From Pseudomonadota bacterium (GTDB lineage: Bacteria; Bdellovibrionota_B; Oligoflexia; Silvanigrellales; Silvanigrellaceae), in assembly GCA_009926615.1 (NCBI GenBank), contig RFOM01000018.1, forward strand, positions 1 to 58,256: a stretch of 58,256 nucleotides of DNA, given 5' to 3'. Both the position numbers and the translations under genes were made by a program. The notes beneath the pieces were generated by a model that saw only the letters and a program-made list of their open reading frames with translations, was not told the origin of the DNA and did not search any database. Positions 35,858-44,974 of the stretch are shown here, one piece after another; position 1 is the first letter of the stretch, and every line of letters begins with the position of its first letter.

Positions 35858-38800
35858 AATTCCGGCCGCGTTGGCGAGCTTAACGACTCCCTCAATTTGG
35901 TATACGCCCGATGTGTACAAAGGGTCGCCCAATAATTGACTCGAATTGCGGTCGAAACCGTAGTTCACCTTGAAGCCGCTTTCGACTGCGCCGTCGCGCG
36001 CAACTTGCAGTGACCCAAGCTCAGGCTTTTGGGCGTTGATGACTTCGATCGACAAAAATCCTGCTTTGTCTGCGGGAATTTCGTACGGTTCGATGCGCAC
36101 TGCGTAGAACTTGCCGACACTCGGCACAAAGACACCGCGTTCATTTGCCGTTGCAGATCCGCTCCGTGCGACCGTTTTGCAGACTTTGAGCTGCTCGTCA
36201 CTGCATTCATCAATGAGCATGTCGATATCCAGACCATCCATCGAGGCGGAGGTCGTAATCGTCACTGTTCCGGTTTCCGGCCTGTAGCGTCTGGCCTGAA
36301 GACCCGATGCATCCGGAATAGTGATTGTTCCCTGAGACTCGGAAATCTCATGCTGCGTTTTGCCGACAAGAGCGTTCAAAGAAAACTGGCTCTTGGCTGC
36401 ATCGGGTGCAGCATCAAACGTGCTTTCCCTGAGCACAGCCGAAAATTCGCCTGCTGCGAGAGTTTCGGGTTTCAAAGCGAGCGGAGCAACATCTTCAAAG
36501 GTCGCGTAATCAACATTCAACGTATAGTCGCTGTCGGGAAACTGATAGCGGCCGAAAACATGCAAATCCCAGACGCCTGCCATCGGCTTGAGCTCGGTAA
36601 AGCGGACGGACAGCCGGTTGTTGACGGGCGCCCCGAGGGTTGTGCAGTTCTGGGCAACGCTTCCCGACATGGCCAGATCTGCGGGAGTGCGTGTGTTGCC
36701 GCCGGCAAGCACCATCAAACTCACGCCCGAGCATGATTGTCCGCGATCGCCGGCTGCAGCCTTGGGAACTTCGAGCGATACACGCAACACGCTCACGCCT
36801 TTGGGAACGCGGACGTAGTGACGATCGACCATGAAACTGCTCACGCGACGTGACACGGAGAACTTCGCCTGCATTGAAGCTGAATGGTGCGGCATGGTGA
36901 GATAAACGGGCACTTCAAAAGCGGCCGTGACATCCCGTTGTCCGTTGACCATTCTGTAGGCACGAATGATTGCACCGTGATCACCCGCAGGTAACTCCGA
37001 AATAAGATCTTTTTTCAGGCACAGGTAAAGCGCACTCGCGCGCAACGGAGACAGGCTTGGTCCTGCTTCTCCTGTCACAGGAGCGTCGACTGCGCCGGCA
37101 CCGTAGATTGTCAGCGACTGATTCTCCTGAACATCTGATGCATTGCAGGATACCGATTGAGGAACGCCGACCTTCAGCCATGCTGTGCGCGACCCGTAGT
37201 AAACCGTTTCGAGGGCAAAGTTTTCAGCAGTCGTGTTCAGCTGGCGGAGCAGATCACCCACATCCGGCCGCGCGAGATCTTTCACGTTGAGTGAACGGTT
37301 GAAATGTACTTCCACCAGATTCTCGGCTTCCTGTTCGGTCAGCCATACACCCTGTCCGAATTTCCGTTCATTTGCGGGAGTGCCGTCGGAATTGCTGTTT
37401 CCGGTCGGTGAAACCTGATTACCGTCGTATTTCATTCCGTTGCCGAGACTTCTCAGGACACGGACTTTGTAATCAAGTTTGGCTGCTTTGACTGGTGTTT
37501 TACTGCCTGATTCCGCAAGGGTTACACCCGTCGACAAGCGGACTGCAGCCGATTTTTTGAGAAGTTCCCAAGCCTGCGGCAAGGAAACCATTCCGTATCC
37601 CTGATCAATCCATGTGTACACGCCTTTGCTGACTGCACCCGACAACGGATTGTATGAATTGACGTTGAACGGACGGGCAGAATCAAGAATCACACGGCGA
37701 ATGGTCAACGCATCCGTGGGCATCGGCTGCGCAGGATTCTTGGCGTTGTACATATGAGCCGCGTCCAAAAGCAGGGCCACAGCACCGGATGCCGCAGGGG
37801 CAGCCATTGAAGTTCCCCAGTAAACGTCCATTCCGGCGCGGCTTCCTGCGGCAGAATTCAGTTGAATCGAACTCAACTGTGTCCCGGGGGCCGAAATATT
37901 CGGCTTGAATCCGCCTGCAGCCGTTGGGCCTCGTGAACTGAAAAACATCACAAAATCTTCATCCGGTCCGGCAGCTGAGGATGAATCCGAAAGGCCGCGG
38001 CCCGTCCAGTTGTACTGGCTTGAAATCATGCTTTGTGTCGCGGTTGCGGCAACACTCAGTGCATGTCTTGCGGTTGAAGGGCTTCCGACGGTCTGTCTTC
38101 CGGGTCCCGAATTGCCTGCCGAAATTACAAACAGCACGTCATAAAGTTCGGTCAGACGATTGATAATGGATTCCTGAACACCGTAGCCGTCGTTGGAGGC
38201 TGAAAGACCGCCCAATGACATGTTGATAATTTTTGCGCCGTTTTGTGCAAGATCGATGATCGCTCGGGTGGCATTGCACCCGCCGTTGTTGGAACATACG
38301 CGGTTGACCATAAGGTCTGCCTCGGGAGCAACTCCGCGGGCCTGTGTCTCGGAAGAATCGTTGGCAATGTACTTTTGTGCGCCGATAATTCCCGAAACAT
38401 GACTGCCGTGATTCCCCGGATCGAATCCCACCAAAGCAACACGCACAAGCTTCTCGGATTTTGCTTCGCCGCCGGTGACGGGAAGTTCAACCTCAGTCAT
38501 TGAAATACCGATTCTTTCGCTCATGACCTCAACTGTTTTGCGTGATGCGTTGAAGTCGGCCAGCGGTTTCACTCTGCTGAAATCTTTTGTTCCGGAAAAA
38601 TCGAGGTAAACACGCGAGTCCTTGGCATCAGTTCCGGACACCAAAAAATAATAGAACACGTCATCCGTCCGGCCGTTGGCGTTAATGTCTACTTTTTCGT
38701 CTTCGTTTCCGAAGACGGATTCATTGAGGGCCCCCAGCCTGACAGACTGAGCCGAAGCCTCAAACGCCTGCACAAGCTCCTGCGGAAGCACAAAACGCTC

Positions 38801-39787
38801 GTTGAGCAGTTCATTGAACGGCAGAAGAACTATACCGTTTTCATCCTGACTGATCACGCCGGATTCAAACGCATCGGGAGACAAGTACTGAGCATCGACA
38901 GACACTGAAACGGCGTCGGAGTTTTTGGGCGTGGCGGATGCGTTTTCGCGGGTTATTTTCAAAGCCGCCCGCGACGAAACAAATCCGGCTCCTTCCGAAG
39001 TAAAGTCCTTCATGTACGATATGCGCTGTTTTTTGGATTTTGTGCCCGCAAATGCGGGATGACCGTAGGTTATTCCGGTGTCGGTCACACCGACGCGCAC
39101 GGACTCGCCAGTAGGCCTGCGTCCAAGTTCGGTTTCGGTCATTTGCAAAAAGCGGCTCACGCCCATGCGCTCGATTCCGCTCAAATTACTGCTGCTATTT
39201 TCTGTGCTGTTTTCGCGCGCATCACCGCGGCTCCGGCGCGCCATATGAGGATTTGAATGGCTCTGAATTCTTGGTGCGAGCAAAATATCCGTGTCCAAAC
39301 CGGTGAGGCCGCCGAGCTGCGCGTAATCCGAAGCCGAGACCCAGCCTGAAAAATAACCGACGTCCGGCGCATAATAAGTTCCGTAAAGTTCGGCGCGCTG
39401 CGAAATTTTCGAAACAATTCCTGTCAGCAATTCCTGCATACGGCGCGTACGTTCCGAATCGGGCAACTTGAGAAGTGCCGCGTTCGACTGCGCGCGCGCA
39501 AATCCTGAATCTGAAATGAGTCCCTCAACCGGCAGGTAGACCTTACCGGTTTTGGAGTAGTGAAGAGGAATGTGAGTCTCGGGAGTCAGGTCAAGCCGCG
39601 AGCCGCCGCGCGGCAATGCCGGCAATTCAGGCTGCGGCAGAGTCAGACGACCGGTTTCCGGCGGTTGCTCAAGTCCCTCAACTTGCTTGGTCAAGCCATG
39701 CTCAACGGGGCGGGGTTGAAACCAAGAGCACGCAGACAGAGGGATTAAAAACATCGAAAATAAAGGAATTAGTCGACTTTTTCTCAT
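35822..39787 (-). CDS. Lipoprotein subtilisin-like serine protease (S8)
   Basis: A 1321-residue predicted lipoprotein (signal ending LIPLSAC, Cys20). The catalytic triad is Asp in VGVTDTGITYGHP (about 236), His in GNHGSHVSG (about 460) and Ser in WGTSMAAPAASG (about 660). The roughly 220-residue insert between Asp and His and the SSRGPTAAGGFKPNISAPG segment recall tripeptidyl-peptidase II-like subtilases. A C-terminal part of more than 550 residues, rich in beta strands, resembles P/jelly-roll-like domains. ATG 39787 has AAGGAG upstream; 20 further codons exist in frame but lack a site. It likely digests proteins outside the cytoplasm, in keeping with a predatory or saprophytic lifestyle, which is only inference. 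Confidence 0.88.
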   Translation of the reverse strand: MRKSRLIPLFSMFLIPLSACSWFQPRPVEHGLTKQVEGLEQPPETGRLTLPQPELPALPRGGSRLDLTPETHIPLHYSKTGKVYLPVEGLISDSGFARAQSNAALLKLPDSERTRRMQELLTGIVSKISQRAELYGTYYAPDVGYFSGWVSASDYAQLGGLTGLDTDILLAPRIQSHSNPHMARRSRGDARENSTENSSSNLSGIERMGVSRFLQMTETELGRRPTGESVRVGVTDTGITYGHPAFAGTKSKKQRISYMKDFTSEGAGFVSSRAALKITRENASATPKNSDAVSVSVDAQYLSPDAFESGVISQDENGIVLLPFNELLNERFVLPQELVQAFEASAQSVRLGALNESVFGNEDEKVDINANGRTDDVFYYFLVSGTDAKDSRVYLDFSGTKDFSRVKPLADFNASRKTVEVMSERIGISMTEVELPVTGGEAKSEKLVRVALVGFDPGNHGSHVSGIIGAQKYIANDSSETQARGVAPEADLMVNRVCSNNGGCNATRAIIDLAQNGAKIINMSLGGLSASNDGYGVQESIINRLTELYDVLFVISAGNSGPGRQTVGSPSTARHALSVAATATQSMISSQYNWTGRGLSDSSSAAGPDEDFVMFFSSRGPTAAGGFKPNISAPGTQLSSIQLNSAAGSRAGMDVYWGTSMAAPAASGAVALLLDAAHMYNAKNPAQPMPTDALTIRRVILDSARPFNVNSYNPLSGAVSKGVYTWIDQGYGMVSLPQAWELLKKSAAVRLSTGVTLAESGSKTPVKAAKLDYKVRVLRSLGNGMKYDGNQVSPTGNSNSDGTPANERKFGQGVWLTEQEAENLVEVHFNRSLNVKDLARPDVGDLLRQLNTTAENFALETVYYGSRTAWLKVGVPQSVSCNASDVQENQSLTIYGAGAVDAPVTGEAGPSLSPLRASALYLCLKKDLISELPAGDHGAIIRAYRMVNGQRDVTAAFEVPVYLTMPHHSASMQAKFSVSRRVSSFMVDRHYVRVPKGVSVLRVSLEVPKAAAGDRGQSCSGVSLMVLAGGNTRTPADLAMSGSVAQNCTTLGAPVNNRLSVRFTELKPMAGVWDLHVFGRYQFPDSDYTLNVDYATFEDVAPLALKPETLAAGEFSAVLRESTFDAAPDAAKSQFSLNALVGKTQHEISESQGTITIPDASGLQARRYRPETGTVTITTSASMDGLDIDMLIDECSDEQLKVCKTVARSGSATANERGVFVPSVGKFYAVRIEPYEIPADKAGFLSIEVINAQKPELGSLQVARDGAVESGFKVNYGFDRNSSQLLGDPLYTSGVYQIEGVVKLANAAGISLIQVPVSVGH

Positions 39788-39802
39788 ACACGGACTCCTT
39801 GG

Positions 39803-39818
39803 TTGGCCCAATGGCCAA
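39803..39818. promoter_or_regulatory. Perfect inverted repeat ahead of the protease gene
   Basis: TTGGCC-CAAT-GGCCAA is a perfect 6-bp inverted repeat about 16 bp upstream of the protease ATG, next to its AAGGAG site. It could be an operator or an RNA hairpin that restricts ribosome access. Confidence 0.4.
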
Positions 39819-39876
39819 TTCCTAAGGCTTTCCGCTGAAAAGATCAACCGGAATCTGGGGAGAATCCATGGATTTG

Positions 39877-42800
39877 CTATTGAAGGGGGGCGGCGTCACT
39901 TGCCTCACCGCGCACTTGCTGTGCGTAGGTTTTGATGCGCTCTGCAGTTTCGGCATCGGGAGCACCCGAACTCAAAGCCTGCTCAGCCTGTACCGCAAAA
40001 CTCTTCGATTCCTGCTGCAGACGTTCTGCATTCTGCGAAATTGCCGAACGGATTCCGTCAACCTCCGCCGGATTGAGGGTCGGAGGAAGTTCGATCGCCA
40101 AAAGCATTTTAGCAATCTCCTCAGCCATGCGCGCTGCCTCGTAATATCCGGCCGAACAGAACTCCAGACCGGGGACCTCGCAGACGGCCAGAAATAACGC
40201 CTTCGTTCTGTCGTAATCGCCGATGACGGTTTTAAGGGCCTGCGACAAATTACGTTCGTTCTGGATGTTACGGTTCCGTACCGCAGGTGCGTCCATGTAA
40301 GCCAGATTATATTTTGCCTTAGCCTGAAGTCTTATGCCCTCCTGCGACGAAGGTTTGAGACTCAGCAGTCTGGCCGCTGTTTTGCGTGAGTTGGAATCGA
40401 CACCTTGTCTCGACTGAAGAATCATGATCTGCGAGCGAAGATAGATTTCGTCATCGGGTGATGACACGAATTTCATCATGCGTTCATAGGCTGCAATAGC
40501 TTCTGCGGGTCTGCCGAATTTAAAATGCGTATCAGCAATTTCGCGGGCAATTTTCAATTTCTCGGATGGAGCCGTCAGCTGCGCGAGATAATTTTCGTAG
40601 TGTGAAACTGCGTTTGCAAATCGCCCGAGTGACTTGTGCATCTCTGCCGACTTCAGCCATGCCGAGCGTTTGACTCCGTCCTGCGGATACTTCTTCGCAA
40701 AGTCTTCGTAGTGTTTGGCTGCTCTCAGGAATTGCGCGATTCCGCGGGACAACTCTCCTGCCTGCCAGAGAGTTTCCTTGACATATCCCGAGGTCGGATA
40801 AGTCTTCAGCAACGCTTCCATCTGGGTCACTGCCATTTCGGTTTTTTTCGCCTGCAAAAAATTACGTGAAGCGAGATCCAGCGCCGTTGCGGCATTTTTG
40901 TGTTTTGCAAATTCACGCTGGAATGCAACAAAGCGATTCCCTGCCGCTTCGAACTGTCCCTGAGCCGAGAGTTGCTGTGCATGTGAATAAACAGCATTTT
41001 CAATGATAACCTGAAGATTTTTGTGCTGGGGTTTGGCAGGTACAGTCTTCAGCTTGGATGCAAGGCGTGCAATTTTTTCAACATACGGCCAGTTCTTTGC
41101 CGACTCGGAAATTTCCAGAAGGTAGCTGACAGATTCTCCGGAATAGGGGCTGCGCGGGAACTTTGCAATTGCCCCCTCAAATCTTTGTTTCCCCTGACTG
41201 TCCTGACCGGTTAAATGGGTGATGTATGCAGCCTGAAAGACAGCCTGCTCCAATTCATTTCCGTTCACAACCGGACGCAATTTATCGAGCGTTACAACGT
41301 AGGCATCTGCGATTTCCTGATTGCCCGAAAGCTTGCGGTTTTTGACCAGCTTCGGTTCGGCGGTGATTCCCAAAAGAGATTCACGGGCCCGCAGCGAGTA
41401 TCTTAAAGATGCAAGCAGTACTTCTCTGTTTTTTGTCTGGCCCGCAAGTGCATCTGCACGCGCGGCAACATCGGCAGCGCGCCTGCTTCTCCAAAGCAGC
41501 TCAATCACTTTAAGTGACCAGTCTTCGCGCGCCGAATATTCAGTTGAGTTTTCGACAAAGAAATCGTGCAGCGAAACAAACCGCGCAACGCTCTCGCCGT
41601 CCAGTTTCGCCTGAGCTTGGGTTAAGGCGAGATTTTGCGTGTAAAAAATCCTCGGCAGGATCTGCTGCCCGAGAAGATCTCCTGATTTGGCAACCCGCTG
41701 CCACTGCGCTTGACCTGCAATCAGATCACGCGCACCCAGATGAATATCCAAAATCCGAAGTTCAAGCAGTGCGGCAAACGACTTTGAATATTCTCCGAGT
41801 CCCTGAATATCGGCATAAATTTTTGATGCACGTCCCGGTTGTTTTGAGATATTGTTGAGCGCCACCAGTTCGGCATAATACCTTGCAAAATCAATTGCGC
41901 CTGCGCCCTGCATGGAGCCCGTAACTTCCGAATCGACATTCATCGCGTCGCGCGTCAGAGCTGCCTGAATCAGCCTCAGCAAAACCTTTGTCAGCAGCGG
42001 ACCTGCTTTACCGTCGGGCCGCTTAAAGCGACCCATGTCTCTCAGGGATTCCTGATAAAAAGCTGCGGCCTGTCCGTATTGCTTTTTGCTCATTGCCATT
42101 TCGCCGGACTGAAACCGGAACGCGGCGCGGCCGGAAGGGTCGGTATTGTGGTTGGCTGCAAACTCAAGGTTACCGAACGAACTCGGGACACGGCCGGCCT
42201 CGTAGTCCAGCATGATCCCGACGATGGCCACACTCTGCTGTTCGGGGGTACGGTTTTGTCCGACAAATCTCAAAGCTTCTGCGCGTGCTGTCTGGTCGCC
42301 GGCTTTCAGGCGGGAAATCAGCTGAGAAGACCTGAGCGCAATGACCTTTTCATTTTTAGGAAAATTCTTTGTCAGAACGTTGATGGCATTCACCACCTGA
42401 CTTCTGGCCGACTTCACAAAATGCAAAACATCGGGATACCGGCTGTCAGTTTGTCCTGTCGCTCTGAGATACTCAATGTACATCGCCTGCTCTTCGTAAA
42501 GCCGCACAAGTCTGAGTCCCACGTTGAGCGATTGCTGGGATGTCGGAGGTTGAAGTTTATACTCCGCTTCGACCTGTTTTATTTGAACCGCACGGGTGGC
42601 TGCGGCCTGTGCCGATGTGTTGAATGACTCAAAATCCGAACCGACGGCATCAACAAAATACGCATACTGAGGTTGAGCCGGTGCTTTGAACAGCGCCGGA
42701 AATGAAGGTGACCATTGTGCAGCAGTTTTTCCGCCCGCTTTGGATGGAGCCGCTGCCACCGATTTTTTTAAGGGTTTTGCAGATAATTCGACGGCTCCCT

Positions 42801-42903
42801 CGAAAGCCCGCGCCGTCTGGCCGGCGGGTCCCGCAACCGTCACGCACACCGACAGGATTGCCAAAAGCGGTAATCCGATGACCCGACCCTTAAAAGCGTT
42901 CAT
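39877..42903 (-). CDS. Secreted TPR-repeat protein
   Basis: A 1008-residue protein with a signal peptide (about residues 1-33, ending QTARAFEG) and helical tetratricopeptide-type repeats over most of its length, clearest at about residues 600-860 (for example AATALDLASRNFLQAKKTEMAVTQMEALLKTYP in two adjacent repeats). No catalytic motif is visible, so a scaffold role for envelope protein complexes is likely. It ends 89 bp before the start of the protease gene and may be co-regulated or co-transcribed with it. The family is not otherwise recognised. Confidence 0.75.
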   Translation of the reverse strand: MNAFKGRVIGLPLLAILSVCVTVAGPAGQTARAFEGAVELSAKPLKKSVAAAPSKAGGKTAAQWSPSFPALFKAPAQPQYAYFVDAVGSDFESFNTSAQAAATRAVQIKQVEAEYKLQPPTSQQSLNVGLRLVRLYEEQAMYIEYLRATGQTDSRYPDVLHFVKSARSQVVNAINVLTKNFPKNEKVIALRSSQLISRLKAGDQTARAEALRFVGQNRTPEQQSVAIVGIMLDYEAGRVPSSFGNLEFAANHNTDPSGRAAFRFQSGEMAMSKKQYGQAAAFYQESLRDMGRFKRPDGKAGPLLTKVLLRLIQAALTRDAMNVDSEVTGSMQGAGAIDFARYYAELVALNNISKQPGRASKIYADIQGLGEYSKSFAALLELRILDIHLGARDLIAGQAQWQRVAKSGDLLGQQILPRIFYTQNLALTQAQAKLDGESVARFVSLHDFFVENSTEYSAREDWSLKVIELLWRSRRAADVAARADALAGQTKNREVLLASLRYSLRARESLLGITAEPKLVKNRKLSGNQEIADAYVVTLDKLRPVVNGNELEQAVFQAAYITHLTGQDSQGKQRFEGAIAKFPRSPYSGESVSYLLEISESAKNWPYVEKIARLASKLKTVPAKPQHKNLQVIIENAVYSHAQQLSAQGQFEAAGNRFVAFQREFAKHKNAATALDLASRNFLQAKKTEMAVTQMEALLKTYPTSGYVKETLWQAGELSRGIAQFLRAAKHYEDFAKKYPQDGVKRSAWLKSAEMHKSLGRFANAVSHYENYLAQLTAPSEKLKIAREIADTHFKFGRPAEAIAAYERMMKFVSSPDDEIYLRSQIMILQSRQGVDSNSRKTAARLLSLKPSSQEGIRLQAKAKYNLAYMDAPAVRNRNIQNERNLSQALKTVIGDYDRTKALFLAVCEVPGLEFCSAGYYEAARMAEEIAKMLLAIELPPTLNPAEVDGIRSAISQNAERLQQESKSFAVQAEQALSSGAPDAETAERIKTYAQQVRGEASDAAPLQ

Positions 42904-43040
42904 GACCTTTTGCCGCTCCTCTTTGCCGCTGAGCCGGTGATCAGGAATAAGTTTTTACCTGCTATCCTGTGACCTTCCGGACCGCTGCGGAGGTATCGGT
43001 GCAGACACCGAAAACATTAAAGGAAATGTCAATTTTTGAT

Positions 43041-44066
43041 TCAGCCCGAATGAATCAGCAAGTTCTCGAGCATTCTGAAGTCATCCGGCGGATCAGACTG
43101 AAACAACAGTTCTTTTCGGGTCCGCGGATGAGTGAGTCCCAAAACTGAGGCGTGGAGCATCTGCCGTTGGGCAAGCGCACAAACCTTGGGCCACAGCATT
43201 TTGTCTCTCATCAGCGGTGCTGCCTCGGACTTGGCCGATAGCGCTCCCTGTCCATAGACAATATCCCCCAACAATCCATGTTTGAGGTGAGAAAGCTGGA
43301 CCCTGATCTGATGTGTTCTTCCGGTGAAAAGTTCACACGTCACTGCAGATGCCATGCCTCCTGCAAAGACTGCGTCCACCTGCATGCGCATTTTGGCAAT
43401 CTTCCCTTCTCCCTGCGGCAAAACTGCATATTTCAACCGGTTTTTGGGATCACGCCCGTGCCACGTCTCAATCTCCTGAGTCTGCGGCGCAGGTGAACCA
43501 AAAACGAGGGCGCGATATCGTCGCAACTGCGTGTGACGTGCAAATTGAGCGGCAAGATCGGTGAGTGCCGTTTGACTTTTGGCGACAACCATCACGCCGC
43601 TGGTATCACGGTCAAGGCGATGGACCAAACCGGCGCGCGAAGGCTCTCCCAAGCTCGGCAGTGTCGCGCCCGTATGCGCCAGTACTGCGTTTACAAGAGT
43701 CCCGTCAGGAACTCCTGCCCCCGGATGCACCACCAGTCCGGCGGGTTTGTTCACAACCAAAATGTCGTCGTCTTCAAAGATCACGTTCAAATCAATTTTT
43801 TGCGGATTCGGAATGGAGGGTGCGGGACGAAGAGCGGACGAATTAATTTGAATTATTTCTCCGTCAAGAAGTTTCCAAGACGCACGCCGGATTCTTCCGG
43901 ACACGGTCACGGCACCGCAGTCAATCAGTTTCTGAGCAAATGCACGGCTTGGAATGAACTCCGCGAGTCGGCTGAGAACAACGTCCAAGCGCAGTCCGAC
44001 ACTCTCAAGGGGAACATCAAACGACTCGACAGCGGACAGCTCATCCGTCGACTCACTCACAATCAT
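43041..44066 (-). CDS. rluD: Large-subunit rRNA pseudouridine synthase (RluD/RluA family)
   Basis: A 341-residue pseudouridine synthase. An N-terminal S4 RNA-binding domain (RLDVVLSRL...KLIDCGAVTVSG, residues about 26-90) is followed by the catalytic domain with VNKPAGLVVHPGAG and HRLDRDTSGVMVVAKS, which includes the catalytic Asp. GRTHQIRVQLSHLKHGLLGDIVYG is also diagnostic. Members modify 23S rRNA in helix 69. It is the third gene of a minus-strand operon with a MinD-like ATPase and an HTH protein, 14 bp behind the latter. RluA subtypes are not separable by eye. Confidence 0.9.
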   Translation of the reverse strand: MIVSESTDELSAVESFDVPLESVGLRLDVVLSRLAEFIPSRAFAQKLIDCGAVTVSGRIRRASWKLLDGEIIQINSSALRPAPSIPNPQKIDLNVIFEDDDILVVNKPAGLVVHPGAGVPDGTLVNAVLAHTGATLPSLGEPSRAGLVHRLDRDTSGVMVVAKSQTALTDLAAQFARHTQLRRYRALVFGSPAPQTQEIETWHGRDPKNRLKYAVLPQGEGKIAKMRMQVDAVFAGGMASAVTCELFTGRTHQIRVQLSHLKHGLLGDIVYGQGALSAKSEAAPLMRDKMLWPKVCALAQRQMLHASVLGLTHPRTRKELLFQSDPPDDFRMLENLLIHSG

Positions 44067-44080
44067 GTCTCCGAATTTTT

Positions 44081-44959
44081 TCAGCTGCGGCGGGTGCGGG
44101 ACTGTATACGCAGCCTTGAACGGTAATTTTCGGTAATGGCATCGATAATATCCTCGCGCTTGAGGTTCAGATAGCGCAGGTATGACACCAAAAATCCCCT
44201 AAAGTAAACAGCTGCCGGAAGCTGCTCGTAATGATCAGACTCAATGGCCATCAGATACTTTCTCGGAATCTTCGTGCGCAGGGACATCTCTTCTACCCCG
44301 ACACCCATTTCTTCGCGAAGTTTTCTGAGCAGACTGCCGGTGATTTGCTCGGCAGAATCAATAATATTGTTCAGCATGTTGACAGAATCGGGAGACATGG
44401 CTGCACGTGCACAAACGTCAACAACATCTTTGTCGCCTTCTCCGACGAGAGTTTTGAGCCGGCGCGGCGGCTGATATGCCGACGGCTCGCCCGATCTCAC
44501 AGGAGTCACGGCATCCAGTTCCGGATGACTCTTTGCACCGCGGTTCGGGGATGCTTGGGAGCCGGACATTTTCTGAGGGTTGAAGGCTCCTTTGAGTTCC
44601 GGCAAATCAAGTGCACTGAGCGGAGCAGACGGCATACTGCGTGTCGCCTGACCGGTTCTTTTCATATAGAGCACATTGCCGTCTTCATCGAGACGCGAAA
44701 TAGAATCAGCGTTCAGGTGCGGCAGAAGCAGCGCCGACACCACACAATCCTCGGAGTCATTGACGGTCGACTGCTCTATTTCTGTCAGCAAAGCACGATA
44801 GGCCCAGTCGAGCTCTTCAAGTTCCAGCTCAAGCTGGGACCCGCCGTGCTGTACAAGCCGATCACGCGTTTTACGGTAACTCTGATGAACATTATCCAGC
44901 GTCAACTCGCCGGAGAGTTCAATAATTTCAGCCGGAGTGTGAGAAACTCTCTCGCCCAT
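44081..44959 (-). CDS. RodZ-like helix-turn-helix protein with N-terminal J-domain-like segment
   Basis: A 292-residue cytosolic protein. Residues about 210-265 form a RodZ/HTH_25-type Cro-like domain: LRKLREEMGVGVEEMSLRTKIPRKYLMAIE and FRGFLVSYLRYLNL. The first 60 residues (LTLDNVHQSYRKTRDRLVQHG and DWAYRALL) loosely resemble a small J-domain helix pair. The middle is disordered. No membrane helix or RodZ periplasmic domain is present. It lies between the MinD-like ATPase gene and rluD with 15- and 14-bp gaps, so the HTH may recruit or regulate the ATPase at a cell pole or on DNA. That is inference. Confidence 0.75.
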   Translation of the reverse strand: MGERVSHTPAEIIELSGELTLDNVHQSYRKTRDRLVQHGGSQLELELEELDWAYRALLTEIEQSTVNDSEDCVVSALLLPHLNADSISRLDEDGNVLYMKRTGQATRSMPSAPLSALDLPELKGAFNPQKMSGSQASPNRGAKSHPELDAVTPVRSGEPSAYQPPRRLKTLVGEGDKDVVDVCARAAMSPDSVNMLNNIIDSAEQITGSLLRKLREEMGVGVEEMSLRTKIPRKYLMAIESDHYEQLPAAVYFRGFLVSYLRYLNLKREDIIDAITENYRSRLRIQSRTRRS

Positions 44960-44974
44960 AAAAAGTACGTCCCC

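Noticed and set aside
42997..43010. CGGTG-CAGA-CACCG hairpin between the TPR gene and rluD
   Set aside because: The stem is short and no T-run follows it in either direction, so it is not supported as a terminator.
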